NCBI GenBank assembly: GCA_021200895.1
Contig: JAJQFX010000015.1
Span: 1-7,084, forward strand
Direction of reading: 5' to 3'
Length of the DNA stretch: 7,084 nt
Source of the DNA: Clostridiales bacterium
GTDB taxonomy: Bacteria > Bacillota > Clostridia > Oscillospirales > Oscillospiraceae
Shown: positions 1 through 5,681 of the stretch, piece after piece
Layout: every line of letters starts with the position of its first letter
Numbering within the stretch: position 1 is the first letter of the stretch
Position numbers and translations under genes: made by a program
Notes under the pieces: generated by a model
The model's input: the letters and a program-made list of their open reading frames with translations, nothing else
The model's database searches: none
What the model was told of the DNA's origin: nothing

Positions 1-29
1 GTGCGGGGTGGGGTCACAGATTGGCTCAT
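1..29 (-). CDS. Fifth gene of the operon, first 9 codons only
   Basis: An ATG at 29-27 reads M-S-Q-S-V-T-P-P-R and then leaves the window, so the product cannot be identified. The start is well supported. The sequence AAAGGAGTGACA lies directly upstream with AGGAG nine bases from the ATG, and it overlaps the stop codon of the flavodiiron fusion (45-47). The same 12-base initiation sequence precedes the second MBL gene. The gap to the upstream gene is 15 bases with no terminator, so this gene is almost certainly co-transcribed with the operon. The visible N-terminus is polar, with no sign of a signal peptide so far. Confidence 0.7.
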
Positions 30-44
30 TTTATGTCACTCCTT

Positions 45-2549
45 TCAAAACAGCTCGCTGTAGCGGGCGTGGGTAGTCACAGCCTGGGTCAGCTCCGGTA
101 CCTTCTCCGGCGCGCCGATGACCACGGTTCCCTCCAGCGCGCCGCCGAAGAACCAGTAAGTCTCATGCCGGTTCCGGACGCTGTCGGACACCTCCACCGT
201 CTGATAGGGAACGTCCGGCTGCTTGCCCGGGTCGCCGATGGCAAAGAGGGAAGTGCCGAATCCTTCCAGGTTTAGCCCTAAGAGCTGATTGGCGTAGGTC
301 AGCTTTTCCCCGGCGGCGTTGGCTCCGGCTATGGTGCCCTGGCTGGATGCCTCCGCCCACAGCTGATAGTTCAGGCCGTCGAACTGGGCGCAGTCGCCGC
401 AGGCGTACACGTCTGCTGCGCTGGTCTCCATCCGCTGATTCACCACGATGGAGCGCTCCACGGCGATGCCCGCCGCTTTTGCCGCCTGGACATTGCCCCG
501 GTTGCCACAGGAGACGATGACGAAGTCCGCCGGGAACACCCGGCCATCCCCCAGCCGCACACCGGTGGCCTGCTTTTCGCCCTCCACAGCGGCGATGGAC
601 ACGCCCTCGTAGCACGCCACCCCCATAGCCGCCATCTGCTCCCGCAGGAGGGCGGCGGATTTGGCGTCCGCCTGACGGCCAATGATCTGGGGGGACGCCT
701 CCAGCACTGTCACCTTTAGTCCGGCGCGGAGCAACTCGCTGGCCGCTTCCAGCCCCAGCACGCCGCCGCCAATGACCACGGCCTGCTTCGCGCCCCGCAT
801 CAGTCCGGCCAGCGCCGCGCTGTCCGACAGGTGCCGGATGGTCAGCACCCCCGGCTTCTGCCAGCCCTCAAAGGGCGGGATGAAGCACTCCGCGCCAGTG
901 GCAATCACCAGCTTGTCGTAAGAAATGCACGCCCCATCGGCGGTGGCGACGGTCTTTTCCGCCGTGTCCATGGCGGTGACGGTGCAGCCCAGGCGCAGGT
1001 CGATGCTCCGCTCCCGGTACCACTCCGCCGGGTGGATGGCCAGCTCCTCCGGCGCTTCCGCTGCAGTCTGGATATCCTTGGTCAGCATGGGGCGGTTGAT
1101 GGGCAGCCCCGGCTCTGCGGAGAGCATCAGGATGATACCTGTTCCGTCCCGGCGGCGGATAGCCTCCGCCGCGGAGACAGCGGCCACGCCGCCGCCCACG
1201 ATGACGTAACGGCTGTCCGTGTCCCGGTGGAACAGGGCCTCGTCCTCCTCCACGGGGACGCACTGCTCCAGCCCCACGCCGCACACCGGGCAGGCCCCCA
1301 GGGAGGCGTCAAAAATCTCGCCGCAGACCAGGCACTTCACCAGGGTCGGCTTCCGGGGGTTGGGCACCCGCAGCACGCTGCACCCCACGCCGAAGCCGTA
1401 GTCCAGGGCGTGCTTCCTGTCCTGCTCCGTGGGCTGCCCCTGGACGAAGAAGTCCTGCAAGGTCAGCGAGAAGCCCAGGGAGGCCAGTCGCTGGCGGAAA
1501 TCCTCCACCAGTTCTCCAGCTGCCGCCGGATAGAACACGGAGGCCAGCTTGCCCTTACAGTCCCCCTTCAGGAGGGAGGTTGCCACGTCCCAGAGGGTTT
1601 TGTCCGCGTTGCCCCACGCTCCGTCCACGCCGAACAGGATAGCGTCCGCCGCAGGCAGGGCGGCCAGCACCTCCTCCCGGTTCACGGCGCTCAGGTCATA
1701 GAAGGTCACTGCGCCGATGCCGGCTTCCTCCAGCCCCTGCCGCACCTGGGCGGCCAGACCGGACAGCAGCTCGCTTCCGGCGTGGACGATAGCCACGTTG
1801 GGGTGGGGCACCTCCGGCGGCGTCGCCGCATAGAGGGCGGTCAGCTGCTCCAACTCGCAGTCCGCCACCGGCCCCAGGGCGGGGCAGATGCGCTGAATAT
1901 CGTGGGTCTGGAGGAGGGCAACGGCCTGGGTCAGGCTGTCCTTCCGCTTGCGCCCCATCAGGTCGGCATAGTACCGCTTCGCCCCCTGGAAATACTCCGT
2001 CCGGTCGGGGAGTTCGCTGACTAACACATTCTCCCCAGCATAGTCCGAGCCGAAGGCGTCCGCCGCGAACAGCGTTTTGTCAGCCTTGTCCACAACGTAA
2101 AGGGAGGCGGTGGCAAACTTTTCCGGCACCACCTGGAACAGCAACTCCTTCTTCCCCAGGCGTAGGGCGCGGCTGGTGCGAATCTCAATGCGCTGGAACC
2201 CGACGGCCAGACCCTCCCGCAGCCGGAACAGGGCGTTCGTTCCGGCGATGAGGGTCAGGTCAGGCTGCCGCTCCAGCAGCAGCCTTGCCCCGGCCAGGTC
2301 GTCCGTCCCGCCGAACAGCACCGCCCACCGGACGTTCCCCAGCGAGGTGACCTGCTGAATGTTCTCCAGCCACTGGCGCTGGTGCCGGGTGGGGACAGCG
2401 CCCACCAGCAGGTACCCTGCTCCCGTGTCCAGCAGGTAGGAGCCGTACAGCAGCCCCCGCTCTGTATAAGAGACCTGCCGGAACACCCGCAGGGACGGGT
2501 CTGCCACGCCGACGTGCCACAGCGTTTTGTTTTGGTCGATTCGTTCCAT
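45..2549 (-). CDS. Class-F-like flavodiiron / short-spaced rubredoxin / NADH:rubredoxin oxidoreductase fusion with degenerate flavodiiron core
   Basis: This 834-residue protein has the domain order of class F flavodiiron proteins (FDPs), which pass electrons from NADH through FAD and rubredoxin to a diiron site reducing O2 or NO. Seen: an MBL-like domain (about 1-250, opening TLWHVGVADP and keeping LFAADAFG near 164); a flavodoxin-like domain (about 251-396); a short-spaced rubredoxin with CLVC (406-409) and CPVC (420-423) ten residues apart; and a reductase domain with an FAD motif GGGVAAVSAAEAI (about 452-464), a second Rossmann motif GGGVLGLEAA (594-603) followed by Glu617 favouring NADH, and VYACGD (714-719). 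Odd: the HxExDH diiron motif reads GGTDDL, the later ligand His positions are Phe145 and Leu225, and the FMN loops are not recognisable, so oxygen reductase activity is doubtful. In-frame starts at 2591 (GTG) and 2588 (ATG, overlapping the upstream stop) lack an RBS. The ATG at 2549 follows GGAGAGGGGAG and was chosen. Probably cytosolic. Confidence 0.88.
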   Translation of the reverse strand: MERIDQNKTLWHVGVADPSLRVFRQVSYTERGLLYGSYLLDTGAGYLLVGAVPTRHQRQWLENIQQVTSLGNVRWAVLFGGTDDLAGARLLLERQPDLTLIAGTNALFRLREGLAVGFQRIEIRTSRALRLGKKELLFQVVPEKFATASLYVVDKADKTLFAADAFGSDYAGENVLVSELPDRTEYFQGAKRYYADLMGRKRKDSLTQAVALLQTHDIQRICPALGPVADCELEQLTALYAATPPEVPHPNVAIVHAGSELLSGLAAQVRQGLEEAGIGAVTFYDLSAVNREEVLAALPAADAILFGVDGAWGNADKTLWDVATSLLKGDCKGKLASVFYPAAAGELVEDFRQRLASLGFSLTLQDFFVQGQPTEQDRKHALDYGFGVGCSVLRVPNPRKPTLVKCLVCGEIFDASLGACPVCGVGLEQCVPVEEDEALFHRDTDSRYVIVGGGVAAVSAAEAIRRRDGTGIILMLSAEPGLPINRPMLTKDIQTAAEAPEELAIHPAEWYRERSIDLRLGCTVTAMDTAEKTVATADGACISYDKLVIATGAECFIPPFEGWQKPGVLTIRHLSDSAALAGLMRGAKQAVVIGGGVLGLEAASELLRAGLKVTVLEASPQIIGRQADAKSAALLREQMAAMGVACYEGVSIAAVEGEKQATGVRLGDGRVFPADFVIVSCGNRGNVQAAKAAGIAVERSIVVNQRMETSAADVYACGDCAQFDGLNYQLWAEASSQGTIAGANAAGEKLTYANQLLGLNLEGFGTSLFAIGDPGKQPDVPYQTVEVSDSVRNRHETYWFFGGALEGTVVIGAPEKVPELTQAVTTHARYSELF

Positions 2550-2587
2550 GGAATCTCCCCTCTCCGGTTTTTCCAAAATTTGCCCCA

Positions 2588-3442
2588 TCACAGGGTATTC
2601 GCGTCATACACCAGCAGGACGCTGCCGCATCGATGCTCCATCATCCGCTTTGTGGCGGCGGCTTTCCGCTTGGCAAAGTGGCTGACGCTGGCCACATCGT
2701 TCTCCGTCTGACCGTCCAGCACCTCGTTGCAGGCGCGGAGCATATCCCTGGGGATGTCGTGGTTCACCGGGTCGTTGCCGTGGCCCCAATAGAGCTGGGT
2801 GTCCTCTTCGATGGCGTCCAGAAAGTGAGCCAGGCCGTCCCGATAGGCGGTGAGCCCCACCCGCTTCTCCGGCGGGAGGGTCACCAGCGCGGTGCGGGTG
2901 CTGAAGGCGTCGCTGACCAGGGCATAGTTGTCCTTCCGGTTCAGCAGAGCGATGGAACCCTGGGTGTGGCCGGGGATGGCGTACACCTCCAGCACTTGGC
3001 CGCCCAGGTCAACGGTGTCGCCCTGGTCGATGTCCTTGTATTGTAACCCGTCGGTCATGACGATATGCGTCTCGCAGTAGGCTTTCAGCTCCGGGTCAGG
3101 GTGCTCCAGATGCCCGAACACGTCGCCCATCCGCCGCTCGTAGGACAGGGCTACCGGCAGCAGCCCCTCGTCCCGGCGGTTCATATAGACCTCGTCAAAC
3201 AGGGCGGCGGCTCCGGCATGGTCTGGGTGGCCGTGGCCTACCACGCAGACGATGGGCTTGTCCGTGAGGCCCGCCACGAAGGCGGGGAGGGTGTCCGTCA
3301 CGCCGAAGCCGGTGTCAAACAGTAGCGCCCGCTCCTCGCCCACCACGACGTACATATTGACGCCAGGGGCGTTTTCGGCAGGCCGCTCCGAGATGCGGTA
3401 CACGCCGGGGAGCAGCTCTGCGCTCTCATATACCTGAAACAT
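2588..3442 (-). CDS. MBL-fold metallo-hydrolase with complete metal site
   Basis: This 284-residue cytosolic protein has the full metallo-beta-lactamase-fold signature: HGHPDH at 70-75, His159 in IPGHTQGS, Asp178 in LVSDAFS, and His221 in YWGHG. These residues normally bind two metal ions and activate water for hydrolysis of thioesters, lactones, phosphoesters or similar substrates. The general form resembles glyoxalase-II-like members, but the substrate is not evident. There is no signal peptide. A GTG at 3451 is possible, but the ATG at 3442 is preferred because AAAGGAG, within the last codons of the upstream gene, lies eight bases before it. The gene starts 5 bases after the upstream stop and ends 38 bases before the preferred start of the flavodiiron fusion, so it sits in mid-operon. 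It is the only member of the operon whose catalytic residues are all canonical. Confidence 0.88.
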   Translation of the reverse strand: MFQVYESAELLPGVYRISERPAENAPGVNMYVVVGEERALLFDTGFGVTDTLPAFVAGLTDKPIVCVVGHGHPDHAGAAALFDEVYMNRRDEGLLPVALSYERRMGDVFGHLEHPDPELKAYCETHIVMTDGLQYKDIDQGDTVDLGGQVLEVYAIPGHTQGSIALLNRKDNYALVSDAFSTRTALVTLPPEKRVGLTAYRDGLAHFLDAIEEDTQLYWGHGNDPVNHDIPRDMLRACNEVLDGQTENDVASVSHFAKRKAAATKRMMEHRCGSVLLVYDANTL

Positions 3443-3447
3443 TGCTG

Positions 3448-4371
3448 TCACTCCTTTGCTTCATACAGCTTCTCGCTGTCGTACATAAAGCGCCGCCCAC
3501 GGTACAGAAAGGTCTCCATATGGCCGGGGCGAGGGCCCTTGGGTTTGTCGCCGGGTCTGCCGCCGGGCACATCCTCCGGGTGGGGATGCTGGCAGTCATA
3601 GATTTTCGGGCCGTCTGACTGCGGCTTCCTGGGGAAATGAGGGCGCTCCTCCTTTGGGGCGGGGGATTTCTCCCCCGCCAGGATTTTTTCCGCTGCCTCA
3701 AAGAAGATGTCCACTTCCTCCCCGTCCAGCATGGACGGGCCGCTGCAAATCCGGTCAAACTCGCCGCGATGGGCTTCCAGCTTGCCCATGTCCTGATAGA
3801 GTTTCTCCACTGTGCCGCTGATCATCTTGCCGCCGGGCATGATTTCGTCCCCGGCGAAGAGCAGGCGTTCCTTCCTGTCCAGGATGGCGATGCCGCCGGG
3901 GGTGTGGTCGCCCACCTTGAAAATCTCCAGTTCCCGGCCGTTCAGCGGGATAATATCGCTGTCCCCGACGATTTCCACACTGTAGTCCCTTGGGAAGGTG
4001 ATGCCGTCAAAGCTGGGGTAGGCCACCGTCGCTTTGTCCACGTCCTCCTCCGCCATATAGACCAGGTCGAAATAGCAGTTATTGGCGCTGTGGTCAAAGT
4101 GGTAATGGGTGTTGATGCACCTGCGCACCGGCTTGTGGATGATGGACTCCAGGAACTCCCGCAGGTTGCCTGCGCCGTAGCCCGTGTCGATGGCGATGCC
4201 CTCGTCGTCGCCCTCCACCAGGTAGTGGTAGTCGCCGGAGCTCATGATTTGCCAGGTACCGGGGGCGATTTGCGTCACCTCATAGTAAGGCTCGTCCATG
4301 GGGGTCAGGGTGCCGTCCTTGTGCCGAATCAAAATGTCGTGCTTGCAGGAAAAGTCGATTGCTTCCTTCAT
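3448..4371 (-). CDS. MBL-fold protein with Pro/Gly-rich C-terminal extension and no final metal His
   Basis: This 307-residue protein has the MBL-fold motif THYHFDH with His89, His91, Asp93 and His94, then His156 in VGDHTPGG and Asp175 in LFAGDEIMPGG. At the place where family members usually have a final His (GHG), it reads ICSGPS (208-213), so the last metal ligand appears to be replaced by Pro or Ser. The fold seems to end near residue 235. It is followed by a low-complexity tail (about 236-284) rich in Pro, Gly, Lys and Arg with several His residues, then a short ordered end. The start ATG follows GAGGGAAAG with good spacing, 10 bases after the stop of the hydrolase gene. Co-transcription with its neighbours is near certain. 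It could be a hydrolase using a modified site or a binding protein; the substrate is unknown. Confidence 0.83.
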   Translation of the reverse strand: MKEAIDFSCKHDILIRHKDGTLTPMDEPYYEVTQIAPGTWQIMSSGDYHYLVEGDDEGIAIDTGYGAGNLREFLESIIHKPVRRCINTHYHFDHSANNCYFDLVYMAEEDVDKATVAYPSFDGITFPRDYSVEIVGDSDIIPLNGRELEIFKVGDHTPGGIAILDRKERLLFAGDEIMPGGKMISGTVEKLYQDMGKLEAHRGEFDRICSGPSMLDGEEVDIFFEAAEKILAGEKSPAPKEERPHFPRKPQSDGPKIYDCQHPHPEDVPGGRPGDKPKGPRPGHMETFLYRGRRFMYDSEKLYEAKE

Positions 4372-4381
4372 GGTCTTTCCC

Positions 4382-5428
4382 TCACTTGTGCTGAGCCAGC
4401 AGCCAGGCCCGGGCAGGCTCCAGCTGATAGGTCAGCTCCCAGCCCCGGTTGTGGTGCTCCATTTTGCGGTGTACAGTGCCATCGTCCGGGAAGGCGGTCT
4501 CCGCGTCAAAAATCGCATAGACCACCTGGGCATCCGCCGGAGCCACCGCCGCCACTCTGGCGTTGTTGACCTCCCAGCCGTCCCGGAAGTTCAGATGGAT
4601 GCGGTTGACCTTGACCCCGTTCTCCACCAGACCGTTGGTGATGGCGTTAAAGCCGGGGTACTCCTTCAAGCCGCCGGAACTGAGGCCGAAGAAGAACTTC
4701 TTCTGGGTCAGGGCGGTCATCTTTGCCAAATCCCAGTGGGCGGCCACCAGCAGAGAAGCCGCAAAGTAATCGGGATAGCGGATATTCAGCTCGCAGGACG
4801 CCATGCAGCCCTGAGACTGGCCGGTGGTGTAGATGCGGTCAGTGTCCACGTTGTTCTCCGCCACCACCTTGTCCAGCAGCTCCTTGATGAGCTCCAGCTC
4901 GGGGGCGCAGGTGTACTCGTCAGTGGTCAGGTGAATCTCCTTGGGCACCTGCACCGCCAGCACATAGCAGGGGCGCTTGGCCTGCTCCTCCGGCTGCGCC
5001 CAGATGGTCGCGCCGATGCCCTGGGCCAGCGCCAGCTTGGCGTCCGAACCGTTGGGGCCTGCGTCGGGGATGAACATCACCAGGGGGTACTTCTTCCCCG
5101 GCTCCTGATTTTTGGGGGTGAACAGGTTGTAGGGGAAGGGGCCGTACTGTCCCTGTACAAAGTCGTCAATGACCGGCTCCACCGTTTTGGAGGAGACGAA
5201 GCTGCCGCTACCGGGAATCTCCACCGTCACCTGTACCGGCAGGAGTTTTGCCGCCGGAGGCATGGGGCGCTTTCCGGGGCCGCCGGGACCACCAGGGCCG
5301 CCGGGACCACCAGGGCCGCCGGGCATATCGCCCATGGACGGCATCATGCTGACCTTTTCCGGCTTGTTGATCGGGCCGTCCAGCACCGGCATCCCGTATG
5401 CAGGGGAGGAGGTGTTCAATGTACTCAT
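4382..5428 (-). CDS. Alpha/beta hydrolase (predicted peptidase/esterase type) with N-terminal Gly-Gly-Pro tract
   Basis: This 348-residue protein is the first gene of the operon. The region from about 95 onwards looks like the predicted peptidase/PHB-depolymerase-like esterases: YPLVMFIPDAG (114-124), RIYTTGQSQGCMAS with a GxSxG nucleophile Ser205 (198-211), YPDYFAAS, and a C-terminal HHNRGW (325-330), where His325 or His326 would be the catalytic His. Unusual points: the oxyanion HG common in relatives is PD (121-122), and the expected acid residue near 250-256 reads SSGGLKE with no Asp. The N-terminus has no signal peptide. Residues 36-52 form a collagen-like Gly-Gly-Pro repeat between Met-rich and Pro-rich stretches. 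The start ATG follows AAAGGATGA about ten bases upstream and lies about 46 bases after the predicted transcription start. The substrate is unknown; an ester or peptide bond is likely if it is active. Confidence 0.8.
   Translation of the reverse strand: MSTLNTSSPAYGMPVLDGPINKPEKVSMMPSMGDMPGGPGGPGGPGGPGGPGKRPMPPAAKLLPVQVTVEIPGSGSFVSSKTVEPVIDDFVQGQYGPFPYNLFTPKNQEPGKKYPLVMFIPDAGPNGSDAKLALAQGIGATIWAQPEEQAKRPCYVLAVQVPKEIHLTTDEYTCAPELELIKELLDKVVAENNVDTDRIYTTGQSQGCMASCELNIRYPDYFAASLLVAAHWDLAKMTALTQKKFFFGLSSGGLKEYPGFNAITNGLVENGVKVNRIHLNFRDGWEVNNARVAAVAPADAQVVYAIFDAETAFPDDGTVHRKMEHHNRGWELTYQLEPARAWLLAQHK
5277..5323 (-). repeat. 18-bp tandem repeat encoding Gly-Gly-Pro units
   Basis: On the plus strand the unit GGGCCGCCGGGACCACCA occurs twice in full (5277-5294 and 5295-5312), followed by a partial third copy to 5323. 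It lies inside the alpha/beta hydrolase gene, in frame, and encodes the Gly-Gly-Pro tract. Near-identity of the copies at third codon positions suggests recent expansion by slippage or unequal recombination, so copy number may vary between strains. Confidence 0.9.
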
Positions 5429-5441
5429 AGGGATCTCATCC

Positions 5442-5457
5442 TTTCACAGTTTCACAG
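5442..5457. repeat. Tandem 8-bp repeat in operon leader
   Basis: TTTCACAG occurs twice in a row (5442-5449, 5450-5457). On the minus strand it lies in the untranslated leader and runs into the AAAGGATGA ribosome binding site of the alpha/beta hydrolase. It may be chance or may affect leader structure; no known element is recognised. Confidence 0.5.
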
Positions 5458-5480
5458 AAATCGAAACATTCCATAGGATT

Positions 5481-5509
5481 ATTATACAGGACTTTTTCCC
5501 CTGTGTAAA
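5481..5509 (-). promoter_or_regulatory. Promoter of the minus-strand operon
   Basis: Read on the minus strand, TTTACA (5509-5504) is a -35 box one base from the TTGACA consensus, followed by a 17-base spacer and a perfect TATAAT -10 box (5486-5481). Transcription should start near 5474, giving a leader of about 46 bases before the hydrolase ATG. An inverted repeat ACAGG-N9-CCTGT (5486-5504) fills the spacer and touches both boxes, so a repressor could bind there; that is inference. Confidence 0.85.
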
Positions 5510-5517
5510 TGAATGAT

Positions 5518-5527
5518 TTGTGTACAA
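5518..5527. promoter_or_regulatory. Possible operator upstream of the operon promoter
   Basis: TTGTGTACAA contains inverted TTGT/ACAA arms around a 2-base centre and lies about nine bases upstream of the -35 box of the minus-strand operon. Its size and location would suit a regulator half-site, but no regulator family is recognised and the motif is short enough to arise by chance. Confidence 0.25.
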
Positions 5528-5577
5528 GTTGTGCGATTCATGTAAACATCGCCGGGAGAGACCGGAAAGAACAGGAC

Positions 5578-5606
5578 TTGCGGATTGTGCGCCAGCCTGT
5601 TATACT
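5578..5606 (+). promoter_or_regulatory. Probable promoter of the methyltransferase-like gene
   Basis: TATACT (5601-5606) matches five of six bases of the -10 consensus. TTGCGG (5578-5583), exactly 17 bases upstream, keeps the TTG of a -35 box. Transcription from about 5613 would give a leader of about 69 bases. It is weaker than the opposing operon promoter. Confidence 0.55.
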
Positions 5607-5619
5607 GAATTCCAGAAAG

Positions 5620-5636
5620 CCGGCTATCCCAGCCGG
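5620..5636 (+). other. Stem-loop in the leader of the methyltransferase-like gene
   Basis: CCGGCT (5620-5625) and AGCCGG (5631-5636) form a perfect 6-bp stem with a 5-base loop, soon after the predicted transcription start. A second, imperfect pairing (GCGGAA near 5642-5647 with TTGCCGC near 5656-5662) follows before the RBS. There is no U-run, so it is not a terminator. No known riboswitch fold was recognised. Confidence 0.4.
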
Positions 5637-5681
5637 AGGCGGCGGAAGCCTATCGTTGCCGCATAACAGGAGGAAGGTGCC

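Noticed and set aside
831..2024. Long plus-strand open frame opposite the flavodiiron fusion
   Set aside because: It is antisense to a protein with clear domains, its translation is rich in His, Gly and Arg with no motif, and it has no RBS. GC-rich codon bias opposite a real gene explains it.
2550..2591. Longer start for the flavodiiron fusion at GTG 2591 or ATG 2588
   Set aside because: The ATG overlaps the upstream stop as TGATG, which would allow coupling, but there is no Shine-Dalgarno before it, while the ATG at 2549 has a strong one and begins exactly at FDP homology.
3637..4569. Plus-strand open frame opposite the first MBL protein
   Set aside because: It is a shadow of a gene with a clear MBL motif; no RBS or recognisable domain.
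4298..5476. Plus-strand open frame of 392 codons opposite the alpha/beta hydrolase
   Set aside because: It is antisense to the hydrolase, crosses into the first MBL gene and the leader of the operon, and its composition fits shadow coding.
5607..5681. Possible SAM- or SAH-sensing riboswitch before the methyltransferase-like gene
   Set aside because: The leader of about 69 bases has two small hairpins, but I cannot match it to any known riboswitch core, and it is short for most classes.
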